Assembly: GCF_009709675.1 (NCBI RefSeq)
Contig: NZ_WMLB01000023.1
Span: 62,001-126,000 of the forward strand
Reading direction: 5' to 3'
DNA from: Agromyces bracchium
Lineage (GTDB): Bacteria; Actinomycetota; Actinomycetes; Actinomycetales; Microbacteriaceae
DNA length: 64,000 bases
Shown here: in pieces, positions 51,759-59,983 of the stretch
Layout of the letters: each line of letters begins with the position of its first letter
Numbering within the stretch: position 1 is the first letter of the stretch
Translations under genes and position numbers: made by a program
The notes under the pieces: generated by a model
Seen by the model: only the letters and a program-made list of their open reading frames with translations
What the model was told of the DNA's origin: nothing
Databases searched by the model: none

Positions 51759-52660
51759 GCGACCTCCTCCGCGGGGAACCCCGTGATCACCTTGAGCTGC
51801 GGGCCGCGACGTTCGACGATCGCGACGAGCACGTCGCCGGGGCCGATGGCGGCGATCGGGGTGCCGCCGGCGAGCTCGCGCACCGCGGCGGGGGCGTCGA
51901 CGCGCTTGCCGTGGCGGAGGTCGCGCACCGCGTCGGCGTCGACCTCGACCACGTGCAGGGTCCGCCGGGCCGCCTGGGCGGGCGTCAGGCGTGCAGCGGC
52001 GACGTCGAGGCCCTCGAGCGCGCCCGCCTCGGCGACGTCGAAGCGGCCGATGCGCGTGCGCCGGAGCGCGGTGAGGTGCCCGCCGACGCCGAGCGCGGCG
52101 CCGAGGTCGCGCGCGAGCGCACGCACGTAGGTGCCCGACGAGCACGCGACGCGCACGTCGAGGTCGAGCCATCCGTCGCCCTCGCGCACCTCGAGGAGGT
52201 CGAACGCCGACACGGTCACGGTGCGCGCCGCGAGCTCGACCGCCTCGCCGTCGCGCACGCGCTGGTACGCGCGCTTGCCGTCGACCTTGACGGCGCTGAC
52301 GGCGCTCGGCACCTGGTCGATGGTGCCCGTGAGCTCGGCCATCCCGACCTCGACCGCGGTGCGCGCGATGGCCGCGACGGCCTCGGCGGATGCCGCGGGC
52401 AGGGCCTCTCCCTCGGCGTCGTCGGTGGTCGTGGCCCAGCCGAGGCGCACGGTCGCGAGGTACTCCTTGTCGAGGCCGACGAGGTGGTGGAGGAGCCTCG
52501 TCGAGCTCTCGATGCCGAGCAGGAGCAGGCCCGTCGCCATCGGATCGAGCGTGCCGGCGTGGCCGACCTTGCGGGTGCCGGCGAGGCGCCGCACGCGGGC
52601 GACGACGTCGTGGCTGGTCATCCCCTGCGGCTTGTCGACGAGGAGGATGCCGCTGTTCAC
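51755..52660 (-). CDS. truB: tRNA pseudouridine-55 synthase
   Basis: 301 residues. It makes pseudouridine 55 in the T-loop of tRNAs. GILLVDKPQGMTSHDVVARV, the catalytic Asp in GHAGTLDPMATGLLL, and CSSGTYVRALARDLG are all present, and a C-terminal PUA-like domain follows. The GTG start has TAGCCT 7 nt upstream, so the gene has its own leaderless promoter and no longer depends on rbfA, which is 10 kb away. Confidence 0.94.
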   Translation of the reverse strand: MNSGILLVDKPQGMTSHDVVARVRRLAGTRKVGHAGTLDPMATGLLLLGIESSTRLLHHLVGLDKEYLATVRLGWATTTDDAEGEALPAASAEAVAAIARTAVEVGMAELTGTIDQVPSAVSAVKVDGKRAYQRVRDGEAVELAARTVTVSAFDLLEVREGDGWLDLDVRVACSSGTYVRALARDLGAALGVGGHLTALRRTRIGRFDVAEAGALEGLDVAAARLTPAQAARRTLHVVEVDADAVRDLRHGKRVDAPAAVRELAGGTPIAAIGPGDVLVAIVERRGPQLKVITGFPAEEVA

Positions 52661-52673
52661 GCCGTACAGGCTA
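52658..52673 (-). promoter_or_regulatory. Predicted leaderless promoter (-10) of truB
   Basis: TAGCCT at 52668-52673 (minus strand), 7 nt, GTG at 52658-52660. Confidence 0.5.
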
Positions 52674-52706
52674 ACAGCGGGTGCCGACGGTCCCGACCGG
52701 TCGCCC

Positions 52707-52721
52707 TACGCTGGTCCGGTG
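52707..52721 (+). promoter_or_regulatory. Predicted leaderless promoter (-10) of the PanE-like gene
   Basis: TACGCT (52707-52712), 6 nt, GTG at 52719. It lies back to back with the truB promoter. Confidence 0.6.
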
Positions 52722-53726
52722 AGGATCGGGATCATCGGCGCGGGCGCGCTCGGCGGCACGTTCGCCGCACTGCTCGCACGTGCGGGGCACGACGTGGAGG
52801 TGACGGCCCGCGGCGCGGGCCTCGAGGCGATCCGCGAGGGCGGCATCCGGCTCTCGGGCGGGTACGGCGAGGCGCACGTGCATCCGGCCGCGGCCGAGCG
52901 CCTGACCGTGCGGCCCGAGCTCGTGCTCGTGTGCACGAAGGCGCAGGATGCCGCGGGCGCGATCACCGCGAACGGCGCCGCGATCGACGGCGTGCCCGTC
53001 GTGGTCGTGCAGAACGGCCTCGACGGCGTCGCGACCGCGGAGCGGCTGCTCCCCCGCTCCTCGTGCATGGGGATGCTCTCGATCATCGCGGCCAACTACA
53101 CCGAGCCTGGGTCGGTGCGCGTGACGACGACCGCGGCGAGCTACCTCGGGCGGGGCGACGGCGCGCCCGACGACGAGGTGCGGAGCATCGCCGCCATCCT
53201 CTCCGAGGCCGTGCCGATCGTCGCGGTGTCGAACTTCCGCGGTGCGCAGTGGACGAAGCTCGTCGTCAACATGCTGAACGCGGTCCCCGCGATCGTGGGC
53301 CGGAGCGTCCAGGACGTCGTCGACGACCGGGCGCTCCGACGCGTCGTCGCGGCCTCGATGCGCGAGTGCGTGCGCGTGGGCGTCGCCCGCGGCATCCGCT
53401 TCGGATCGCTCCAAGGTCTCGGCGACGCTCGCCTCCGCGCGTTCGCGCGGCTGCCTCTCCGCCTCGCGCAGGTGCTGCCGTGGTCGATGCGCGTGCGCAT
53501 GGGCTCGGTGCCGAACCTCGGGTCGACCCAGCAGAGCCTGCGGCGCGGGCAGCCGACCGAGGTGGACTTCCTGAACGGCGCCGTCGTCCGCGAGGCGCAG
53601 GCGGCCGGGATCGACGCGCCCGTGAACCGGGTGCTCACAGCGCTCGTGCACGAGGTCGAGGCCTCCGGAGCCCCGCTGCCGCCTGAGCGCGTGTTGGCGG
53701 TCCTCGCCGACCTCGGCGCGGAGTGA
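52719..53726 (+). CDS. Ketopantoate reductase family protein (PanE/ApbA)
   Basis: 335 residues. IGIIGAGALGGTFAALLARAG binds NADPH; LVCTKAQDA, VVQNGLDGV and the C-terminal KLVVNMLNAVPAIVG (catalytic Lys) and PTEVDFLNGAVV are the PanE pattern. It reduces 2-dehydropantoate to pantoate or a related 2-oxo acid. No other pantothenate genes are near, so the substrate may differ. A C-terminal part is longer than in E. coli PanE by about 30 residues. Confidence 0.88.
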   Translation: MRIGIIGAGALGGTFAALLARAGHDVEVTARGAGLEAIREGGIRLSGGYGEAHVHPAAAERLTVRPELVLVCTKAQDAAGAITANGAAIDGVPVVVVQNGLDGVATAERLLPRSSCMGMLSIIAANYTEPGSVRVTTTAASYLGRGDGAPDDEVRSIAAILSEAVPIVAVSNFRGAQWTKLVVNMLNAVPAIVGRSVQDVVDDRALRRVVAASMRECVRVGVARGIRFGSLQGLGDARLRAFARLPLRLAQVLPWSMRVRMGSVPNLGSTQQSLRRGQPTEVDFLNGAVVREAQAAGIDAPVNRVLTALVHEVEASGAPLPPERVLAVLADLGAE

Positions 53727-53753
53727 CCGGGTCGCGGCCCTCGCGCGGCTAAG

Positions 53754-54851
53754 GTGCCCGTGCACCCGACCGGAACGACCCGACCGAAGCGAGCCGACGT
53801 GGAACCCGACGACACCGCCATCGAATCCGAACCCGCGACCGCTGCGTCCACCGAGCCCGAGACGACGCGCTCGCGTCCGCTCGGCTGGTGGCTGTGCCTG
53901 CTCATCGGCGCCGCCGCGGCCGCGATCGGCCTGCTCCCTTGGCTCGTCGAGGGCATGCGGCTGCCGCTGCAGAACCTGTGGGCGACGGATGCCACGCCCG
54001 ACGAGTACCCGCTGGTGCTGCTGCCCTTCAGCCAGTACTTCCTCACGCGGATCGCCGCGCTGCTCGTCGTCGGCGCCGCGATCGCGGGCATCGTCGCGCG
54101 TGCGACGCGGTCGCGGCAGCGCCGCTTCGGCATCGCCTGGATGCTCGCCGGACTGCTCGCGGTGCAGGTGACGGCGATCGTGCAGACCACCACGGTCGTC
54201 CGCGAGGGACTCCAGGAGCGGTTCGAGTCCGACCTGTACCTCGCGGCGCTCGTCGCCATCGCGGTGCTCGCGAACCTCATCGGCGTGCTGGTGATGCTGC
54301 TCGTCGGCGCCGCCCCGCGCGCGGGCGCCGTCATCGGGTTCGCCATCGCCGCCGTGCTCGCGCCGTCGTGGCTCGGCGGCCTGCTCCTGCCCGACCCGGT
54401 GACGACCGGGCCCGCCACCGACGCCGTGCTCTTCGTGCTGCGCTGGCTGCCCGCCGTGCTCGTCGGCGCCGCGATCGCGTGGGGCGGCGTCGGCTCGATC
54501 GGCCGCGTCATCGCCGCGATCGGCGCGCTCGTCGTGCTCTGGATCGGCCCGGCACTCATCACCGCGGTCTCGAACGCCGCCGGGAGCCGCGTGCTCGCAC
54601 GCCACCCCGACGAGATGCTCGACCAGGCCGTCGGGGTCTTCCGGGCGGCCTCGACGACGCCCGAGCTCGTCGTGCCGCCGATCGTCGTCGCCGTCGTGGT
54701 CGCCGCACTCGGGCTGGTCGGCGGGCTGGTCGTGCGGCGGAACCGCGCGTCGACGGCCGCTCCGGGCTCGTCGCCGGGGTCCGACGGCGCGTCGGCGCGC
54801 GCGGACGACGACACCGTGGCATCCGGCCCGCCCCCGTCGCGGACGGACTGA
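53754..54851 (+). CDS. Hypothetical polytopic membrane protein
   Basis: 365 residues from the GTG at 53754; GTGs at 53760 and 53799 are also possible, the last giving a protein starting VEPDDTAIES. An acidic N-terminus, then about eight hydrophobic segments (GWWLCLLIGAAAAAIGLLPW through VVAVVVAALGLVGGLVV) and a disordered Ser/Ala tail. No family recognised. Begins 27 bp after the PanE-like stop and may be co-transcribed with it. Confidence 0.75.
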   Translation: MPVHPTGTTRPKRADVEPDDTAIESEPATAASTEPETTRSRPLGWWLCLLIGAAAAAIGLLPWLVEGMRLPLQNLWATDATPDEYPLVLLPFSQYFLTRIAALLVVGAAIAGIVARATRSRQRRFGIAWMLAGLLAVQVTAIVQTTTVVREGLQERFESDLYLAALVAIAVLANLIGVLVMLLVGAAPRAGAVIGFAIAAVLAPSWLGGLLLPDPVTTGPATDAVLFVLRWLPAVLVGAAIAWGGVGSIGRVIAAIGALVVLWIGPALITAVSNAAGSRVLARHPDEMLDQAVGVFRAASTTPELVVPPIVVAVVVAALGLVGGLVVRRNRASTAAPGSSPGSDGASARADDDTVASGPPPSRTD

Positions 54852-54866
54852 CCTGACCGACGACTC

Positions 54867-55535
54867 TCAGTCGGCCTCGGGCCGTGTGCCCGCCGCCTCG
54901 GCCCACGCCTCGTCGGCCGGCCCGTCGTCGTCGCCGGCGCCGCCCGCCGCGCCGCGGGTCGGATGCGCGGGGTCCGCGAGGTCGACGACGATGGACGCGA
55001 CCTCCCGCGGGTCGCTCGACGCGTAGGCGAGCCGGTCCGCGGCGTCCGTGGGCTCGCCGTCGACGGCGATCGCCACGTCCCATTCGTCCCGCAGCCGCGT
55101 GCGCAGGAGGAACCGGCCGTCGAGCACGAGGATCGCGTCGGCGGGGCCGGTCCGCCACTTCGGCTCGATCCACGCGTCGCGCGCGAGGTCGAAGCCGCGC
55201 GTGACGAAGGCGGTCGACCCGGCCATCCGGTACGGCTCCACGAGCGTGCGCTGCAGCAGCGACTCGTCGATGCCGTAGCGCCAGTATCGTTCGGGCGTGT
55301 CGGGTCCGTACTCGGCCTGGGCCTCGCGCGACCGGTGGAAGTCCTCGACGCTCGCGCGGAACACCGCCAGGTCGCGCTCGCGGAGCACGTCGGCGAGGTC
55401 GTCGCCGAGCGCGGTCTTGCCGCTCCGGAGCGGCCCGTCGATCGCGACGATCACCCGACCTCGGCCCGTGCGGGCGAGGAACTCGTCGGCGACCCCGCGG
55501 AGGAACGCCACCCGGGGTGTGGTGACCAGGCGCAT
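54867..55535 (-). CDS. Uridine kinase-like P-loop protein
   Basis: 222 residues. Walker A is AIDGPLRSGKTALGDDLA, followed by FRASVEDFHRSREAQAEYG, the usual uridine-kinase loop with catalytic Asp, and LVLDGRFLLRTRLRDEWD for the lid region. The last 45 residues are disordered (Gly, Asp, Ala). Function as nucleoside or related small-molecule kinase is likely, but the acceptor is not certain. The ATG follows TACGCT-N6 (leaderless), back to back with mutY. Confidence 0.8.
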   Translation of the reverse strand: MRLVTTPRVAFLRGVADEFLARTGRGRVIVAIDGPLRSGKTALGDDLADVLRERDLAVFRASVEDFHRSREAQAEYGPDTPERYWRYGIDESLLQRTLVEPYRMAGSTAFVTRGFDLARDAWIEPKWRTGPADAILVLDGRFLLRTRLRDEWDVAIAVDGEPTDAADRLAYASSDPREVASIVVDLADPAHPTRGAAGGAGDDDGPADEAWAEAAGTRPEAD

Positions 55536-55547
55536 GCTCCGAGCGTA
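55533..55547 (-). promoter_or_regulatory. Predicted leaderless promoter (-10) of the uridine kinase-like gene
   Basis: TACGCT at 55542-55547 (minus strand), 6 nt, ATG at 55533-55535. Confidence 0.6.
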
Positions 55548-55599
55548 CGTCGCCCGACTCGGTCGCGTCGACCGGCGCCCCGCCCCGAGTCGTCGGCCA

Positions 55600-55614
55600 T
55601 ACGCTGGACGGATG
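55600..55614 (+). promoter_or_regulatory. Predicted leaderless promoter (-10) of mutY
   Basis: TACGCT (55600-55605), 6 nt, ATG at 55612; same hexamer as the divergent neighbour. Confidence 0.6.
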
Positions 55615-56520
55615 CCGACCCCCGTGCCGAACGTGGACGCCGCCTCCGCGCGGGCGATCGCCGACGCCGTGAACGAGTGGTTCGCCGGCGCGGCGCGGCC
55701 GCTCCCCTGGCGGGCGGCGGATGTCTCCCCCTGGGCCGTGCTCGTGAGCGAGTTCATGCTGCAGCAGACCCAGGTCGCGCGCGCGCAGCCGCGCTGGGAG
55801 GAGTGGATGCGACGATGGCCGACGCCCGCCGACCTCGCCGCCGCGCCGCCGTCGGAGGCCGTGCGCATGTGGGATCGGCTCGGCTACCCGCGCCGGGCGC
55901 TGTGGCTGCACCGCGCCGCGACCGAGATCGTGGAGCGTCACGGCGGCGAGGTGCCGCGCGACCTCGACGCGCTCCTCGCCCTGCAGGGCATCGGGCCCTA
56001 CACCGCGCGGGCGATCGCGGCGTTCGCGTTCGGGGAGCGGCACCCGGTCGTCGACACGAACACGCGGCGCGTCATCGCGCGAGCGGTCGACGGCGTCGGC
56101 GAGGCCGGCCCGCCGGCGACCCGGCGCGACCTCGACGCGATGTCGGCCCTCCTGCCCGACGACCCCGGCGCGGCGCGCGTGTTCAACGCCGCGGCGATGG
56201 AGCTCGGTGCGACCGTCTGCACCGCGCGCGCACCGCGCTGCGACGACTGCCCGATCGCCGCCCGCTGCGCCTGGCGGTCCGCAGGCTACCCGGCCTACGA
56301 CGGCCCGCGCCGAGCCCGTCAGGCGCGCTTCGAGGGCAGCGACCGCGAGGCCCGAGGACTCGTCATGCGCGAGCTGCGCGCGGCACACCGCCCGGTCCCC
56401 GTCGACGAGCTCGCGCACGCAGTCGCCGATCCGGAGCGGCTCGCCCGCGCCGTCGACGGGCTCGTCGCCGACGGCCTCGCCGTGCCCGTCGAGGGCGGGC
56501 TCGCGCTGCCGGAGGCGTGA
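55612..56520 (+). CDS. mutY: A/G-specific adenine DNA glycosylase
   Basis: 302 residues. It removes adenine paired with 8-oxoguanine. SEFMLQQTQVARAQPRW carries the catalytic Glu; the HhH motif LQGIGPYTARAIAAFAFG and VVDTNTRRVIAR (catalytic Asp) follow; the Fe-S ligands form CTARAPRCDDCPIAARC (Cys-x6-Cys-x2-Cys-x5-Cys). The C-terminal MutT-like domain that recognises 8-oxoguanine is absent and replaced by a small helical region, as is usual in actinobacteria. Confidence 0.94.
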   Translation: MPTPVPNVDAASARAIADAVNEWFAGAARPLPWRAADVSPWAVLVSEFMLQQTQVARAQPRWEEWMRRWPTPADLAAAPPSEAVRMWDRLGYPRRALWLHRAATEIVERHGGEVPRDLDALLALQGIGPYTARAIAAFAFGERHPVVDTNTRRVIARAVDGVGEAGPPATRRDLDAMSALLPDDPGAARVFNAAAMELGATVCTARAPRCDDCPIAARCAWRSAGYPAYDGPRRARQARFEGSDREARGLVMRELRAAHRPVPVDELAHAVADPERLARAVDGLVADGLAVPVEGGLALPEA

Positions 56521-56526
56521 TCCCGG

Positions 56527-57927
56527 CTACTCCTCGTCGAGTCCGATCAACTCGAACGCCTCGACCGGCGCCCGACGACCCTTCACCTGGAGGGCGCCGA
56601 GGGGGCGAAGCACGGCCGACGCGCCGAGCCGGCGTGCGGTGTCCGCTCCGATCGCGACGCCGCCGACCGGCGCCGAGCCCTCGAGCCGGGAGGCGACGTT
56701 GACCGCATCGCCGATCACCGTGTACGTGCGGCCGCCACCGGTGCCGAGGATCCCGACGTTGACCACTCCCGAGTTCACGCCGACGCGGAACCGCGGCCAG
56801 TTCGGATGCGCGGCCTGCACCGCGGCGGCCGCCCGCTGCAGCGCCAACGCCGCGCCGGCCGCCCGGCGCGCGTGCGACGAATCCGAGGCGGCGTCCTCGA
56901 ACACGACCATGACGGCGTCGCCGATCAACCGGTCCACGCGACCGCCGTAGCGTTCGACGAGGGGCGGGATCACGTCGGTGAAGTACGCGTTCAGCGTCGC
57001 GGTGACCTCGGCCGGATCGTGCGCCTCCGAGAAGCTCGTGAAGCCCTCGAGATCGGCGAAGAGCACCGACACCTCGCGCTCGCCGGCGGCGGTGTCCCGC
57101 GTGTAGAGACCCGCCCAGCGCTCCTCCCGCCACGAGCGCTGCGCGGCGACGACGATGACCACGAACGCGGCCAGCATGAGCACGTGCCACTCCCACCACG
57201 ACAGGTGCCAGTTGCGACCGAACACGACCGCGATCTCGGCCTCGGCGAGGAGGGTGAACGCGGCGGCGAACGCGAGCGGCAGCGGCGAGGCGGCGTGCCG
57301 CGGCATCCGGAGGTACCTGACGACGGCGACCGCGTAGCAGGCGAGCCCGACGATGGCGAGCAGCGCGAAGGGGATCGTCATGCGCTCGGGGGGCGTCTCG
57401 GCGAACGGCCCGATCTCGAGCAGCGACACCGCGCCCCAGGCGAGCATCGCCGCGACGAGCCCGGCCACGAGCCAGGGCGCGAGTCGCAGCACGCGCGCGC
57501 CGTGCGCGCCGTCGAGGTCGGCGCTCGACCACCCGGCGAACACCGCGGCGATCGTCAGGCCGACCGGCGTCGCGAGCGCGAACCCGGTGTTGCTGCCGGC
57601 GAGCAGCACGCCCGGCGTCGCGAGCGCGTGCAGCGCGAGGAACCCGGCCGCGGCGAGGAACGAGAGCGAGACCAGGACGAGTCGTGCGTCGTGGCGCAGG
57701 CGCGCCGCCGCGGCGACCGCCCACGCGAGCGCCGCGTTGATGGTCCCGGCCGCGAGCACGAGCCAAAAGTGCGTCGGCTGATGCTCCCACTCGAGGTCGA
57801 GCCCGGGGCGGGCGATGAGGAGCGCGAGCCCGGCGAGCGGGATCGCGAGGAGCACGATCGCCCACGCGACCCGCCCGGCGGTCGGCGGCGGTGCCGTCGG
57901 ACCCGTGCCGGGCGCGAGCCCGCTCAC
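56527..57927 (-). CDS. Membrane-bound class III adenylate/guanylate cyclase
   Basis: 466 residues from a GTG. About seven membrane helices (20-265) form the sensor part. The cyclase domain (about 285-460) has both metal Asp residues (LFADLEGFTSF, RLIGDAVMVVF), and TYTVIGDAVNVASRLEG with the Asn and Arg of the active site, so it should be active. The start overlaps the stop of the flavoprotein gene (GTGA), linking their synthesis. Convergent with mutY, 6 bp apart. Confidence 0.9.
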   Translation of the reverse strand: MSGLAPGTGPTAPPPTAGRVAWAIVLLAIPLAGLALLIARPGLDLEWEHQPTHFWLVLAAGTINAALAWAVAAAARLRHDARLVLVSLSFLAAAGFLALHALATPGVLLAGSNTGFALATPVGLTIAAVFAGWSSADLDGAHGARVLRLAPWLVAGLVAAMLAWGAVSLLEIGPFAETPPERMTIPFALLAIVGLACYAVAVVRYLRMPRHAASPLPLAFAAAFTLLAEAEIAVVFGRNWHLSWWEWHVLMLAAFVVIVVAAQRSWREERWAGLYTRDTAAGEREVSVLFADLEGFTSFSEAHDPAEVTATLNAYFTDVIPPLVERYGGRVDRLIGDAVMVVFEDAASDSSHARRAAGAALALQRAAAAVQAAHPNWPRFRVGVNSGVVNVGILGTGGGRTYTVIGDAVNVASRLEGSAPVGGVAIGADTARRLGASAVLRPLGALQVKGRRAPVEAFELIGLDEE

Positions 57928-59780
57928 GGCCCGGATGCCCCCGAACCCTGCGCCGCGGTCGGCGCGGCATCATCAGCCGGCGGGGTCGGCGCGGCCGGCG
58001 GTGCGACATCCTCGGCCGGCGGGGCAGGCGGAGCCGGTGGCTCCGGCACGGGCGATGCGACGCCGAGCGTCGCCGCGGACGCCGGTTCCACCGTGCCGGT
58101 CTCGACCTCGGCGAGTCGCCGGTGCACCGAGGACACCACGACCGATCCCTCGCCGACCGCCGACGCGACGCGCTTGACCGAGCCGCGCCGTGCGTCGCCC
58201 ACGGCGAACACGCCCGGCACGCTCGTCTCGTGCGGGAACGGCTCGCGTTCGAGCGGCCAGTTCGCGCGTTCGCCCTCGGCGACGACCTCGGGCCCGGTGA
58301 GCACGTACCCCCAGCGGTCGCGCAGGATCTCCGGCGGCAGCCATTCGGTGCGCGGTGCCGCACCGATCAGCACGAAGAGCCCGCCGCACTCCACGTCGCG
58401 CTCCTCGCCCGTGTCGCGGTCGCGCACGCGGATGCGCTCGAGCACCCCGTCACCGCCCCCGCCGACGACCTCGGCGCGCGTGCGCACGGCGACGCCCTGC
58501 GCGACGAGCTGGTCGATGAGGTACTGCGACATGCTGGCGGCGAGCCCCGTGCCGCGCACGAGCACCGTGACGGATGCCGCGTACCGGGCCAGGTGCAGCG
58601 CCGCCTGTCCGGCGGAGTTGCCGCCGCCGATGATCGTGACGTGTCGCCCGGCCATGCCCTGCGCCTCGATCGCCGAAGCCCCGTAGTACACGCCGGCGCC
58701 CTCGAAGGGGGTCAGTTCATCAACGTCGAGTCGGCGGTACGACACCCCCGTCGCGAGGACGATCGACGAGCAGCGGATGCAGTCCTCGGGCGCGACGCGC
58801 ACGCGGAATCCGTCGGCATCGCGTTCGATGCCGACCGCCTCGCGCGCGTGCGCGAAGCGGGCCCCGAACACCCACGCCTGCTGGTAGGCCCGCTGCGCGA
58901 GCTCCGACCCCGAGATGCCCCGCGAGAAGCCGAGGTAGTTGCGGATGAGCGAGCTGGAGCCGGCCTGTCCGCCGATCGACTCGCGTTCGACGACGAGGAC
59001 GTCCAGGCCCTCGGATGCCGCGTACACCGCAGCGGCGAGCCCACCGGGCCCCGCCCCGACGACCACGACGTCGGCCTCGCCGTCGAGGGTCGTCGTGAGC
59101 CCGTACGCGGCGGCGAGCTCGGCGTTGCCCGGGTCGAGGAGCACCCGGCCGTCCAGGAGCAGCACGACCGGGACGTCCGGCAACTCCTCCTCGACGCCGA
59201 CCGCGAACAGTCGCTCGCGCGCGGCGTCCGACCCGGGCTCGAGCCACTCGTGCGGGATGCCGCCCCGGGCGAGCAGGCTCCGGAGCTCGTGCGTGCGCGG
59301 CATCCCCGCCCGTCCGATCACCGCGACCTCCCGTGGTCGCAGGCCGATCGAGCGCTCCCACTCGAGCAGGAACTCGGTGATCGTGCGGTGGAAGTACTCG
59401 TCGGGCGAGTGCCACGGGCGGATGACGTAGTACTCCAGCTCGGCGGCGGCCATGAGCGAGAGGATCTCCTCGCGCACGGCCGAATCGCCCCACTGCCCCC
59501 ACTCGATGAGGCGTCCGCGCCGGACGTCGGGGAACCGGCGGCGGGCGTGCGAGAAGACGGTGCGCCCGTCGAGATCGCCCGCCCGGTCGGCGAGGATCAG
59601 CGCGAGCTGGCCGCCCTCGTCGGCGAGCGCGTCGATGCGTTCGGCCGCCTCCCGGTCGTCGTGGACGGGAACGACGGCGTAGTCGACCGTGTAGCGGCGC
59701 TCGAGTTCGGTGACGACGGAGGTGCGCGCGCCGGGCTCGCGTGCGACCACCATGATGACCGGTCGTGCGACGCTCGACAT
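57924..59780 (-). CDS. Three-domain flavoprotein: receiver-like, glutaredoxin-like and thioredoxin-reductase-like
   Basis: 618 residues. Residues 8-125 look like a response-regulator receiver (VIMVVAREPGARTSVVTELE), 150-228 like a thioredoxin/glutaredoxin fold without CxxC (VIGRAGMPRTHELRSLLARG), and 236-560 like thioredoxin reductase: FAD motif VVVGAGPGGLAAAVYAASEG, NADPH motif IIGGGNSAGQAALHLARYA, FAVGDAR. The redox CxxC normally after the NADPH-domain start is missing (GVYYGASAIEA). A Pro/Ala-rich tail ends it. It binds FAD and probably NADPH but cannot reduce a disulfide in the normal way. Coupled to the cyclase gene. Confidence 0.82.
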   Translation of the reverse strand: MSSVARPVIMVVAREPGARTSVVTELERRYTVDYAVVPVHDDREAAERIDALADEGGQLALILADRAGDLDGRTVFSHARRRFPDVRRGRLIEWGQWGDSAVREEILSLMAAAELEYYVIRPWHSPDEYFHRTITEFLLEWERSIGLRPREVAVIGRAGMPRTHELRSLLARGGIPHEWLEPGSDAARERLFAVGVEEELPDVPVVLLLDGRVLLDPGNAELAAAYGLTTTLDGEADVVVVGAGPGGLAAAVYAASEGLDVLVVERESIGGQAGSSSLIRNYLGFSRGISGSELAQRAYQQAWVFGARFAHAREAVGIERDADGFRVRVAPEDCIRCSSIVLATGVSYRRLDVDELTPFEGAGVYYGASAIEAQGMAGRHVTIIGGGNSAGQAALHLARYAASVTVLVRGTGLAASMSQYLIDQLVAQGVAVRTRAEVVGGGGDGVLERIRVRDRDTGEERDVECGGLFVLIGAAPRTEWLPPEILRDRWGYVLTGPEVVAEGERANWPLEREPFPHETSVPGVFAVGDARRGSVKRVASAVGEGSVVVSSVHRRLAEVETGTVEPASAATLGVASPVPEPPAPPAPPAEDVAPPAAPTPPADDAAPTAAQGSGASGP

Positions 59781-59915
59781 GCGCTCTCCTCCCGCCGGCG
59801 CGCCGCGACCACCCGCATCCGGGTCGCCGACCGGGCACCGCCGACGCCCGCAGTGTACCGCCCGCTCCCTCGCGCACGACAGGGGCGTCGGGCCGGTCGC
59901 GTGCGGCTCGGGCGA

Positions 59916-59951
59916 ACGGATGCCCCGGGGCGTCGGCCCCGGGGCATCCGT
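59916..59951 (-). terminator. Terminator hairpin after the MHS transporter
   Basis: A perfect 15-bp stem (59916-59930 with 59937-59951) and a 6-nt loop, 32 bp past the transporter stop. It contains CGGATGCC/GGCATCCG. Confidence 0.8.
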
Positions 59952-59983
59952 CTCGCTGCTCGGCCGCGCCGCGGCCGCACGGG

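Noticed and set aside
52719-54605. Long minus-strand frames opposite the PanE-like and membrane protein genes
   Set aside because: Low-complexity antisense frames caused by high GC; the plus-strand proteins have clear motifs or membrane helices.
55612-56520. MutY truncated by loss of its C-terminal domain
   Set aside because: Actinobacterial MutY proteins of this length are usual and all catalytic and Fe-S residues are present.
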